Part shown: positions 16,244 to 28,487 of the stretch, one piece after another | Position numbering within the stretch: the stretch's first letter is position 1 | Layout of the letters: each line of letters opens with the position of its first letter | Source of the DNA: DAISKN01 sp963716925 | Lineage (GTDB): Bacteria > Acidobacteriota > Vicinamibacteria > Marinacidobacterales > SMYC01 | Direction of reading: 5' to 3' | Length of the DNA stretch: 64,000 nt | NCBI GenBank assembly: GCA_963716925.1 | Contig: CAVQUX010000014.1 | Location: forward strand, 1-64,000 | Notes under the pieces: generated by a model | Database searches by the model: none | The model's input: the letters and a program-made list of their open reading frames with translations, nothing else | Told to the model about the DNA's origin: nothing | Made by a program: the position numbers and the translations under genes

Positions 16244-17242
16244 ATGAAGGGCTGGCACCGGCGCTCCGACGAGGAGCTTCTTTCCTTGCGCTTCCGCGAC
16301 CTTCCGCTCCATTCGACGGACCGGCTCATCGCGAGCGCGGTGAAGGAGCTCCACGGGGAGCTCCAGAGGCGCGGACTGCGATTCCGCCCGCACGTGTGGC
16401 TCTCGGACGAGTGGTTCTCGCCCGACGGGGTTCCGGGCTTCGCGATTCCCTTCTACCTCGCCCACGCGAGGCTTCGGAGGCTGGAGAGGAGTCAGATGCT
16501 CGAGGTCGAGGGCGGCACTCTCCGAAGCTGCCTTCGCCTCATGCGGCACGAGACGGGACATGCGATCGACAACGCCTACCGCTTGCGGCGGCGCAAGGAG
16601 CGGCAGCGTCTCTTCGGAAGCCCGAGCGACCCCTATCCCCGCTCGTACGCCCCGAGGCCCTTCAGCCGAAGGTTCGTGCGGCACCTGGAGTTCGGCTACG
16701 CGCAGTCTCACCCCGACGAGGATTTTGCCGAGACGTTCGCCGTTTGGCTGGATCCGGCGTCCCGGTGGCGCGAGCGCTACGCGGATTGGCCGGCGCTCGA
16801 GAAGCTTCAGTACATCGACGAGTTGATGCGCGAGATCGGGGGGCGGGTTCCACCGGTTTCGAACCGACGGCGTCCCTACTCGCTCTCGGCGCTGCGGCGA
16901 AGCCTCCGAACGCACTACCGCATCAAGCGCGAGCGCTACCGCGTGGACTTCTCCCAGAACTACGACGAGGATTTATCCGTCGTCTTCGGACTCAAGGGGG
17001 ACGTTTCCGCCGCCAGGTTCCTCGAGAGGCACCGCGGCTTCCTGCGGCGCCAGATCGCGAGGTGGACGGGCATTCCCGGATACGGCGTGGACCAGGTGCT
17101 CACCGATTGGATCGAGCGGAGCCGCGAGCGCGGGCTGCGAGTCCGGACCGCTCCCGAGAAGACCCTTCGCGACGTCGTGACCGCGCTGACCGTCCGGGTG
17201 ATGCAATACCGGGAGAGCGGGAGCTATCGAGTCGCGCTATGA
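16244..17242 (+). CDS. Putative zinc metallopeptidase paired with an ATP-grasp ligase
   Basis: The 332-residue soluble protein carries an HETGH zinc motif at residues 102-106 (RLMRHETGHAIDNAYRL) and a downstream HPDEDFAETFAVWLDP segment whose Glu is the likely third ligand. This resembles the bacterial group annotated only as putative zinc-binding metallopeptidase. There is no signal peptide, so it should act in the cytoplasm. The C-terminal ~130 residues are arginine-rich and not recognised. The ATG at 16244 is preferred because a TACAAT -10-like hexamer overlaps the upstream ATG at 16229. Its stop overlaps the ATP-grasp start as ATGA. Confidence 0.78.
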   Translation: MKGWHRRSDEELLSLRFRDLPLHSTDRLIASAVKELHGELQRRGLRFRPHVWLSDEWFSPDGVPGFAIPFYLAHARLRRLERSQMLEVEGGTLRSCLRLMRHETGHAIDNAYRLRRRKERQRLFGSPSDPYPRSYAPRPFSRRFVRHLEFGYAQSHPDEDFAETFAVWLDPASRWRERYADWPALEKLQYIDELMREIGGRVPPVSNRRRPYSLSALRRSLRTHYRIKRERYRVDFSQNYDEDLSVVFGLKGDVSAARFLERHRGFLRRQIARWTGIPGYGVDQVLTDWIERSRERGLRVRTAPEKTLRDVVTALTVRVMQYRESGSYRVAL

Positions 17243-18255
17243 GGAGAAGGAGGCTCCGGGTCCTGGTCCTGGTGCACGAGGAGCTGGTGCCGCCGAAGGA
17301 CGTCCGGGGACTCGACGTCACGCAGGTCGAATGGAAGATGGAGTTCGACGTCATCGAGACGCTCGGGCTGATGGGGCACGTGGTCGAGGCCGTCGGACTG
17401 AGGAGCGATCTCACCGTCCTCGATCGAGCTTTGAAGCGGTTCCATCCCGACGTGCTCTTCAACCTTCTCGAGGACTTTCACGACATCGCCGTCAACGATC
17501 AGAACTGGGTCTCCTATCTCGAGCTCATGCTCATCCCGTACACCGGCTGCAACCCCCGGGGGCTACTGCTGTCCCGCGACAAGGCTCTGTCGAAGAAAGT
17601 TCTCGTGTATCACGGAGTGCCCCTGCCGGATTTCGTGGTGTTCCGTCGAGGCGAGCCCGTGGAGTCGCCCGAAGCGCTTTCTTTTCCTCTCATCGTGAAG
17701 TCCCTGACCCTCGACGGCTCGGTCGGGATTTCGCAGGCCTCCGTGGTCTCCTCGCCGGCGAGACTCGAGGAGCGCGTTCGCTTCGTGCATGACAGCATCG
17801 GCAGTGACGTGATCTGCGAGGAGTACATCGAAGGGCGGGAGCTGTACGTGGGAGTGCTCGGAAACGAGAGACTCACGACGTTCCCGGTGTGGGAGCTCCA
17901 TTTCGGGAAGAGACCCCGGAGCACGAGGCTCATCGCGACGGACAAGGTCAAGTGGAGCGACCGCTACCAGAACCAGGTGGGCGTGCGCACCGAAGAGGCT
18001 TCTCTCGGCGAAGCGCAGGCGAAAAAGGTTCAGGGGTTGGCGCGGAAGGTCTACCGGATCCTCGGACTCAGCGGCTATGCCCGCATCGACTTTCGGATGG
18101 GAGCCGACGGAAAGGCGCACTTCCTCGAGGCGAATCCGAATCCCCAGCTCGCTTACGGCGAAGACTTCGCCGAGTCCGCCGAGAAAGCGGGCATCTCCTA
18201 CGAGTCGCTGTTGCAGCGGATCCTGAACCTGGCCTTGAGCCGGCGATGGGAGTGA
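17239..18255 (+). CDS. ATP-grasp ligase, D-Ala-D-Ala ligase-like
   Basis: A 338-residue ATP-grasp protein. It shows the ATP-binding core FPLIVKSLTLDGSVGIS, the CEEYIEGRELYVGVLG strand, and the metal-binding end ARIDFRMGADGKAHFLEANPNPQL. The N-terminal domain has FHPDVLFNLLED, as in D-Ala-D-Ala ligases, but the serine/glycine signatures of true Ddl are not evident, and it is not next to mur genes. ATP-grasp enzymes form amide bonds between a carboxylate and an amine. Tight coupling (4-nt overlap) to a cytosolic peptidase suggests a peptide-ligation and peptide-cleavage pair with an unknown product. A terminator stem follows 7 nt after its stop. Confidence 0.85.
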   Translation: MRRRRLRVLVLVHEELVPPKDVRGLDVTQVEWKMEFDVIETLGLMGHVVEAVGLRSDLTVLDRALKRFHPDVLFNLLEDFHDIAVNDQNWVSYLELMLIPYTGCNPRGLLLSRDKALSKKVLVYHGVPLPDFVVFRRGEPVESPEALSFPLIVKSLTLDGSVGISQASVVSSPARLEERVRFVHDSIGSDVICEEYIEGRELYVGVLGNERLTTFPVWELHFGKRPRSTRLIATDKVKWSDRYQNQVGVRTEEASLGEAQAKKVQGLARKVYRILGLSGYARIDFRMGADGKAHFLEANPNPQLAYGEDFAESAEKAGISYESLLQRILNLALSRRWE

Positions 18256-18262
18256 AAAGCAA

Positions 18263-18293
18263 GAGCCCGACCGGAAGTGATTCCGATCGGGCT
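18263..18293. terminator. Bidirectional intrinsic terminator between the ATP-grasp gene and the rRNA operon
   Basis: A 13-bp stem (AGCCCGACCGGAA pairs with TTCCGATCGGGCT, one C.A mismatch) with loop GTGA. It starts 7 nt past the ATP-grasp stop and 9 nt past the end of 5S rRNA. It can serve both convergent transcripts. Confidence 0.75.
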
Positions 18294-18302
18294 TTGATAA
18301 TA

Positions 18303-18420
<118 letters not shown>

Positions 18421-18453
18421 AATCTCGTTTGAATATCCGGCACTTGGGTGCTT

Positions 18454-18481
18454 GCCCGCCGAAGCCTTGGCAAAGGCGGGC
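18454..18481. repeat. Dispersed GC-rich palindrome, copy in the 23S-5S spacer
   Basis: GCCCGCCGAAGCC and GGCAAAGGCGGGC face each other around TT, forming a strong stem. The same CCCGCCGAAGC...GAAGGCGGGC unit occurs at 26627-26680 and 45164-45220, and a shorter relative lies near 22241-22271. It looks like a REP-type intergenic element of this genome. Confidence 0.6.
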
Positions 18482-18528
18482 CGCGCAATGCGCGACGATC
18501 GAGAGCTTTGCTCTCTGTAAATTTTATG

Positions 18529-21852
<3,324 letters not shown>

Positions 21853-22003
21853 ATAAAATTTGCAAAGAGCAAAGTTCATGGTTCGCCGCACTGCGCAGTA
21901 GCACCCAATTATGTGCCAGATATTCAGTTGTCAAAGAGCCTCGCCAAGGGCGAGTACAAGGCCGAAGCGTTCCGTCGGAACGCCCCGGCTTTGCGCTCGC
22001 AGT

Positions 22004-22079
22004 TGGTGGAGAATACCGGGATCGAACCGGTGACCTCCTGCGTGCAAAGCAGGCGCTCTCCCAGCTGAGCTAATTCCCC
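22004..22079 (-). tRNA. tRNA-Ala(TGC)
   Basis: The minus strand gives a full cloverleaf: acceptor GGGGAAT/ATTCTCC, D arm AGCTCAGCTGGGAGAGC, anticodon loop CTTTGCA with anticodon TGC, variable AGGTC, T arm GGTTCGATCC, and an encoded CCA end. It sits in the 16S-23S spacer next to tRNA-Ile, the common bacterial arrangement. Confidence 0.96.
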
Positions 22080-22105
22080 GAACCTCGAGCACACTCCTGA
22101 AAAGC

Positions 22106-22182
<77 letters not shown>

Positions 22183-22273
22183 ACTTGCTCAGGGAATGCG
22201 CAACCCGACGAGAGCGCTATTCTCTCAAAACTAGATAGAGCGACTCGCCTACGCCTCGCGGCTTCGGCGAAGT

Positions 22274-22298
22274 AAACCCCGCCTTTCGGCGGAGTTTT
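22274..22298. terminator. Terminator-like hairpin inside the 16S-tRNA-Ile spacer
   Basis: AAACCCCGCC and GGCGGAGTTT pair around TTTC, with A/T runs on both sides (TTTT on the plus side, TTTA on the minus side). It looks like a bidirectional intrinsic terminator, yet lies between 16S and the spacer tRNAs. rRNA antitermination would have to read through it. It could instead be a processing stem or stop antisense transcription. Confidence 0.5.
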
Positions 22299-22361
22299 CA
22301 TCCAAGAAGCGATCGACCTAGTCGATGTGGGCGGGTCTCCGAAGAGACTTCCCATATCTCC

Positions 22362-23926
<1,565 letters not shown>

Positions 23927-24049
23927 ACTGTTTCCGCTCCACTCCGGCTTTCACCGAAGCTCGGCGAATCTCGAGCGCCTCATGGGCCTGGCGGCCCGTC
24001 GAGGCTTCAATCCTAGTAAATACTCGCTTGGCTTGGACTCGCTCTACCT

Positions 24050-24064
24050 AGTTTTCAAAGAACA
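24050..24064 (-). promoter_or_regulatory. boxA-like antitermination element in the rRNA leader
   Basis: The minus strand reads TGTTCTTTGAAAACT, close to the boxA consensus bound by NusB/NusE. It lies between the rRNA promoter and 16S. A related TAGTTTTGAGAGAA occurs in the 16S-tRNA spacer near 22220-22235. Antitermination here would explain how transcription passes the spacer hairpin. Confidence 0.6.
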
Positions 24065-24087
24065 GGCCCCGTCAGGGGCAATTGGCG

Positions 24088-24116
24088 AGATTACACGAAA
24101 GTACTGTAGTCGTCAA
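24088..24116 (-). promoter_or_regulatory. Promoter of the rRNA operon
   Basis: On the minus strand TTGACG (24111-24116) and TAATCT (24088-24093) are separated by exactly 17 nt, a near-consensus sigma-70-type promoter. Transcription would start near 24080 and give a leader of about 155 nt before 16S. No second promoter was noticed. Confidence 0.75.
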
Positions 24117-24171
24117 GCGAATTTTACAGGAGAGTCATGTTCAGGTGTAGAGTGGCGTGAGGTGACCCTCC

Positions 24172-24879
24172 ATGCGAAGTGATTTCACGATCCTGGTCGC
24201 GCTCCTGGGCCTGGGCGCCGGGGCATCGGCGCAGACCCAGGAGCTGAAACCGCAGATCCGAGTCACGGGAAGGTCTACGGTCAGCGTCCAGCCCGAGCAG
24301 GCATCGGTGGATGTTGGCGTCGTGACGGAAGCGAAGGAAGCCCGAGAGGCCGCGCGTTTGAACGCTGAGAAGCTCGACGCCGTGCTCGAGGCCATTCGCG
24401 GCGCTCTTGGCTCGGGCGCGAAGCTTCAGACCGTCAACTACTCGCTCAGTCCCGTGTATCGTTACCCGGAACCTCGTAACGAGCCCATTCTGACCGGCTA
24501 TTCGGCGTCGAACGTCATTCGCGTGCGGGAACTCGCCCTCGTCAAAGTCGGAGAGGTCATCGACCTCGCCACATCCTCGGGCGCGAACACGGTTTCGAAC
24601 ATCGTCTTCGGATTACGCGACGAGGCCGCTGCGAAAGCCCGCGCGCTCCGCGAGGCCGCGATTGACGCCAAAGCCAAGGCCGACGCGCTGGCGGACGCGC
24701 TCGGGGTCCAGGTTCTGGGAATCTTGTCGGTCTCCGAAGGGGAGCCGGACGTCATTCGTCCGCAGCCGATGTATCGGGCGGAGATGGCGATGGCCCAGGC
24801 GGACGCGCCGACCCCCGTCGAAGCCGGAACGATCGACGTGCGGGCGAGCGTGACGCTGGTGGTGGGAATCAGCCCGTAG
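24172..24879 (+). CDS. Exported SIMPL-domain (DUF541) protein
   Basis: A 235-residue protein with a cleavable-type signal peptide (FTILVALLGLGAGASA) followed by a SIMPL domain: IRVTGRSTVSVQPEQASVDVGV, LQTVNYSLSPVYRY, GYSASNVIRVR and ALREAAIDAKAKADALADAL. Members are periplasmic and form oligomers; some are linked to oxidative stress or envelope processes. The ATG at 24172 follows a GAGGTGA ribosome-binding site. A possible promoter (TTTACA, 17 nt, TGTAGA) lies at 24123-24151, back to back with the rRNA promoter. It converges on tyrS with an 11-nt overlap. Confidence 0.85.
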   Translation: MRSDFTILVALLGLGAGASAQTQELKPQIRVTGRSTVSVQPEQASVDVGVVTEAKEAREAARLNAEKLDAVLEAIRGALGSGAKLQTVNYSLSPVYRYPEPRNEPILTGYSASNVIRVRELALVKVGEVIDLATSSGANTVSNIVFGLRDEAAAKARALREAAIDAKAKADALADALGVQVLGILSVSEGEPDVIRPQPMYRAEMAMAQADAPTPVEAGTIDVRASVTLVVGISP

Positions 24880-26065
24880 TCACGATCCGCACGAACTTCC
24901 TCTTGCCGACCTTTAGAACGAGCTCACCGGGGGCGGAGAAACTCAATGTGTCGTCGGCCGCGGCACGGCGGCCATCGATCGAGACCGCGCCCTGCTCGAT
25001 AAGCCTCTTCGCCTCGGTGCGCGACGATGCGAGGCCCGAGCCGAGGAGGAGCGCGCTCAGAGTGTATTCTCCGGAAGGAAGCTCCCTCTTCGGGATCTCG
25101 TCCGGCATCTCTTTCTTCCGGATGACTGAATCGAAGTGTCTCGCGGCTTCCTCCGCCGCCGCTTTCGAGTGGAAGTCCTCGACGATCCGCCGCGCGAGGT
25201 CGATCTTGGCCTGCATCGGCTCGCCCTTCGCTTTCAAGGCCTCGATCTCGGAGAGGCTCACGTCGGTGAGTAGCTCGTAGTACTTCCACATCAGGTCGTC
25301 GCTCACCGACATCACCTTCCCGAACATCTCCGCCGGAGCTTCGGTGACGCCGATGTAGTTCCCGAGGCTCTTCGACATCTTCTCGACCCCGTCGAGCCCC
25401 TCGAGAAGAGGGGTCGTCAGGACCACCTGCGGCTCGAGCCCGTACTCGCGCATGATGTCGCGCCCGACGAGGAGGTTGAAGAGCTGGTCCGTGCCCCCGA
25501 GCTCGAAATCGGCCTGGAGCGCCACGGAATCGTAGGCCTGTGCCAGGGGATAGAGGAGCTCGTGAATCGCGATCGGCTGCTGGGCCGCGAATCGCTTCTG
25601 GAAGTCGTCGCGCTCGAGCATGCGCGCGACGGTGTAGCGAGAGGCGAGCCGGATGAAGCCGTCGGCGCCGAGAGCTCCGAGCCACCGGCTGTTGAAGTCC
25701 ACGATCGTCTTCTCCGGGTGGAGAATCTTGAAGACCTGCTCCTTGTAGGTCTGGGCGTTCTTGTCGATCTCCTCCCGGGTCAGCTGAGGCCGGGTCTTCG
25801 ATTTTCCGCTCGGATCGCCGATGAGCCCGGTGAAGTCCCCGATGAGGAAGACCACGTCGTGCCCGAGGTCCTGGAAGTGCTTCATCTTCCTCATGAGGAC
25901 CGTGTGCCCCAGATGGATGTCCGGCGCCGAGGGGTCGAAGCCCACTTTGACCTTCAGGGGCTTGCCCGTCTTCGCCGATCGCTCGAGCTTCGCCTTCAGC
26001 TCCTCCCGGCGGACGACGTCGACCGCGCCCTTCGTGAGATAACCGATCTGTTCGTCGATGTTCAT
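24869..26065 (-). CDS. tyrS: Tyrosyl-tRNA synthetase
   Basis: Class I synthetase of 398 residues. HLGH lies at residues 51-54 (PDIHLGHTVLMRKMK), KMSKS in GVEKMSKSLGNYIG, and a C-terminal S4 RNA-binding domain contains ASSRTEAKRLIEQGAVSIDG. The HLGH-type signature and the length match the TyrZ-like bacterial TyrRS branch. The ATG at 26063-26065 overlaps the purN stop as ATGA, so tyrS is translated after the purine genes. The gene is intact, unlike hisS. Confidence 0.95.
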   Translation of the reverse strand: MNIDEQIGYLTKGAVDVVRREELKAKLERSAKTGKPLKVKVGFDPSAPDIHLGHTVLMRKMKHFQDLGHDVVFLIGDFTGLIGDPSGKSKTRPQLTREEIDKNAQTYKEQVFKILHPEKTIVDFNSRWLGALGADGFIRLASRYTVARMLERDDFQKRFAAQQPIAIHELLYPLAQAYDSVALQADFELGGTDQLFNLLVGRDIMREYGLEPQVVLTTPLLEGLDGVEKMSKSLGNYIGVTEAPAEMFGKVMSVSDDLMWKYYELLTDVSLSEIEALKAKGEPMQAKIDLARRIVEDFHSKAAAEEAARHFDSVIRKKEMPDEIPKRELPSGEYTLSALLLGSGLASSRTEAKRLIEQGAVSIDGRRAAADDTLSFSAPGELVLKVGKRKFVRIVTTG

Positions 26066-26643
26066 TTTCTCTCGAGCAGAAGGGCGATCGCCTCGGGATA
26101 GATCTGATGTTCCTGCTCCAGAATCCGCGCCGAAAGAGATTCCTCGTCGTCGCCTTCGAGAACGGGAACCGCGCGCTGGAGGAGGATCGGCCCGTGGTCC
26201 AGCTCGTCGTCCACGAGGTGCACCGTCGCGCCCGTCACCTTGACTCCGTGCTCGAGCGCCTGCCGCTGGGCGTGGAGCCCCGGAAACGACGGCAGGAGCG
26301 AAGGGTGGACGTTGAGGATTCGTCCGGGAAAGGCGCGCACGAATCCGGGCGAGAGGAGCCGCATGAAACCCGCGAGGCAGACCACATCCACCTCGTGCGC
26401 GCGGAGGCGCTCGACGAGCGCTTCGTCGTAGCGCTCGCGGGACGGATAGTCCTTGTGCGAGAGGACTTCGGCCGGAACGCCCGCGGCTCGCGCGCGCTCG
26501 AGTCCCGGCGCACCGGCGACGTTCGACAAGACCACTCCCACCTGGGCCTTCAGGCGCCCCTCTCGAATCGCATCCAGGATCGCCTGGAGATTGGAGCCGC
26601 GACCGGAAATGAGAACACCGAGGGTTCCGCCTCCGCCTTTGGG
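26062..26643 (-). CDS. purN: Phosphoribosylglycinamide formyltransferase, start not resolved
   Basis: GART transfers a formyl group to GAR in purine synthesis. The frame contains the phosphate-binding GVLISGRGSNLQAILDAI, the catalytic region LAGFMRLLSPGFV ... RILNVHPSLLPSFPG (Asn and His), and the Asp in VDDELDHGPILLQ. No ATG, GTG or TTG exists in frame between a TAG at 26644-26646 and the GVLISGRG segment. The first plain ATG (26541) would remove the phosphate loop. The 5' end abuts a dispersed palindrome filling the purM-purN gap. Either an unusual start codon is used, a base error hides the start, or the repeat has damaged it. Confidence 0.85.
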   Translation of the reverse strand, partial: PKGGGGTLGVLISGRGSNLQAILDAIREGRLKAQVGVVLSNVAGAPGLERARAAGVPAEVLSHKDYPSRERYDEALVERLRAHEVDVVCLAGFMRLLSPGFVRAFPGRILNVHPSLLPSFPGLHAQRQALEHGVKVTGATVHLVDDELDHGPILLQRAVPVLEGDDEESLSARILEQEHQIYPEAIALLLERK

Positions 26644-26680
26644 CTACGGCGGACCCGCCGAAGCTCCGCGAAGGCGGGCT
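26627..26680. repeat. Dispersed GC-rich palindrome at the purM-purN junction
   Basis: A copy of the intergenic element (CTACGGCGGACCCGCCGAAG, later GCGAAGGCGGGC) begins at the last base of the purM stop and runs into the first codons of the purN frame. It shares most of its length with the copy at 45164-45220 and its core with 18454-18481. Confidence 0.65.
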
Positions 26681-27687
26681 CAAAGACTCCCCTCGTAGGA
26701 GACTCCCGCACCCGAAACGACTTCGCCGATGGTCCAGCCGCCGGGAACCCGCGTCGACGTCCTCCGCGGCAACGATGACGACCATGCCCACTCCCAGGTT
26801 GAACGTCCGGAGCATGTCGTCCTGCGGCACGGCGCCCTTTTCCATCATGTAGCGGAAGACGGGCTGCGGTCTCAATGCGCGGAGATCGACGCGAACGCCG
26901 AGCCCTTCGGGCAGCACGCGGGGGATGTTGTCGGTGAGGCCGCCGCCGGTGATGTGGGCCATCGCGTGGATGACCTCGGCGTCGAGGAGCGGCTCGAGCT
27001 CTCGGAGATAGCAGCGGTGCCGCGCGAGAAGGATGTCGGCGACGGTGCCACCGATCGCGGCGACGTGGCTTTCGGGCGCGAGGCCCTCCTGCTCGAAGAA
27101 CATCTTTCGCGCGAGGGAATAGCCGTTGGTATGAAGCCCCCAGGATTCGAGAGCGACGAGCCGGTCGCCCTTTCGCGAACGCGCGAGCCGTCGAGGATCC
27201 GCTCCTCCTCGACCACCCCGACGATGGTTCCCGCGATGTCGTAGTCCCCGGCCTGATAGAACCCCGGCATCTCCGCGGTCTCGCCGCCGAGAAGCGCGAG
27301 CCCGAACTCCCGGCAGGCTTCGGCCATTCCCGAGATCACCGCCGCCGCCACCTCGGTGTCGAGCTTTCCCATGGCGAGGTAGTCGAGAAAGAAGAGCGGC
27401 CGCGCGCCCTGGACGAGGATGTCGTTGATGCAGTGGGAGACGAGATCGTAGCCGACGCTGTCGTTCCTGCCCGCCAGGATGGCGATCTTGAGCTTGGTCC
27501 CGACGCCGTCGGTCGAGGCCACGAGCACCGGCCGCCGGTACCGCGCCGTATCGAGGCGAAAGAGCCCGCCGAAGCTCCCGATGTCGGAGAGCACCTCGGG
27601 ACGAAACGTGGAGCGCGCGAGCTCCCGGATTTTCCCGACGGCTCGGGTGGCGGCGTCGATGTCGACGCCCGCGGAACGGTAGTCCAT
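26680..27687 (-). CDS. purM: Phosphoribosylformylglycinamidine cyclo-ligase with two compensating frameshifts
   Basis: AIR synthetase of purine biosynthesis, ~335 residues once repaired. The first frame gives VASTDGVGTKLKIA, HCINDILVQGARPLFFLDYLA and GGETAEMPGFY. Near 27170-27178 one base appears to be missing, and the next frame continues KGDRLVALESWGLHTNGYSL, ITGGGLTDNIPRVLP and FNLGVGMVVIV. Near 26748 an extra base returns to the first frame, ending VPGGWTIGEVVSGAGVSYEG and a TGA at 26680. Both breaks lie by short homopolymers. A -1 followed by a +1 in one essential gene points to base-calling errors. Confidence 0.9.
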
Positions 27688-27707
27688 GGTCGGCTATTAT
27701 AGGCCGC
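27688..27707. promoter_or_regulatory. Divergent overlapping -10 elements giving leaderless starts for purM and the GT2 gene
   Basis: Only 20 nt separate the two divergent start codons. The centre reads TATTATA: the plus strand has TATTAT at 27695-27700, 7 nt before ATG 27708, and the minus strand has TATAAT at 27696-27701, 8 nt before the purM ATG. Transcription would begin at or next to the A of each ATG, leaving no room for a ribosome-binding site. No -35 is evident on either side. Confidence 0.55.
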
Positions 27708-28487
27708 ATGCGCCCGTCGCTCGCGGTCGTTCTCATCACCCGCGACGCGGCGCACCTTCTCCCGCGAACGCTCGAAGCCGTCTCGTTCGCCGATTCGATC
27801 CTCGTCGTCGACTCCGGCTCGACCGACGGTACTCGCGAGCTCGCGGAGAAGCTCGGCGCGCGGGTGGTCCTGCAGCCCGAGTGGAAGGGCTTCGGCCACC
27901 AGAAGAGCTACGCGCTCTCCCTCGTGACAGGGGATTGGGTCCTGGTCCTCGACGCGGACGAGGTCGTCGATCCCGAGCTCGCCGCGGAGATCCGACGGGT
28001 CATCGCGACCCGGGGCGAGATCTCCGGCTATTCCATGCGCCGCGTCAATTTCTTCGGGTCCGATCGCGTGCGCTTCGGCCACTCGCGGCCGTCCTACGTC
28101 GACCGCCTGTTCCAGAAGGGGAAGGGCCGGATCTCGGATCATCGAGTCCACGAGCGCGTGCTCATCGAGGGTCCCGTCGAGCGATTGAAGGGCGAGCTCC
28201 GACATTTCACGTCGGAGTCCATCGCCCATCGGGTCCGCAAGAACGACGAGTACGCCGCCGTCGCCGCCGAGGAATGGTTCCAGCAGGGGAGACGAGCGAG
28301 CCTGATGCAGCTTCTCTTCGTCTTACCCCTCTCCCTCCTTCGCGACCTGGTTCTGAAGGGCGGGATCCTGGAGGGGAAGACGGGGGTCGTTCTCGCCGCT
28401 CTCGGCGCGTTTTACTCGTTCAGCAAACACGCGAAGCTCTGGGAGCTGGAGCGGCGGGAGGTTGCCAGAAGGGAGAGCCATGAATAA
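27708..28487 (+). CDS. Family 2 glycosyltransferase, WaaE/KdtX-like (LPS core type)
   Basis: The 259-residue GT-A enzyme starts SLAVVLITRDAAHLLPRTL and has VVDSGSTDGT and the metal-binding DADE (VLVLDADEVVDPEL), then the WaaE-type segment SYVDRLFQKGKGRISDHRVHE. A C-terminal hydrophobic stretch (LMQLLFVLPLSLLRDLVLKG) suggests membrane association. WaaE-like enzymes add a sugar to the heptose region of the LPS inner core, which fits the heptosyltransferase-like gene 5 kb away. Its end overlaps the BNR gene by 8 nt. Confidence 0.88.
   Translation: MRPSLAVVLITRDAAHLLPRTLEAVSFADSILVVDSGSTDGTRELAEKLGARVVLQPEWKGFGHQKSYALSLVTGDWVLVLDADEVVDPELAAEIRRVIATRGEISGYSMRRVNFFGSDRVRFGHSRPSYVDRLFQKGKGRISDHRVHERVLIEGPVERLKGELRHFTSESIAHRVRKNDEYAAVAAEEWFQQGRRASLMQLLFVLPLSLLRDLVLKGGILEGKTGVVLAALGAFYSFSKHAKLWELERREVARRESHE

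Noticed and set aside
22274..22298. True end of the 16S transcript at the spacer hairpin
   Set aside because: tRNAs, 23S and 5S follow with no clear promoter of their own, so read-through must be usual.
24869..27739. A single 956-codon frame joining purM, purN and tyrS
   Set aside because: Only parts match the real genes. It results from the purM frame breaks and GC-rich gaps; the three proteins have separate starts and stops.
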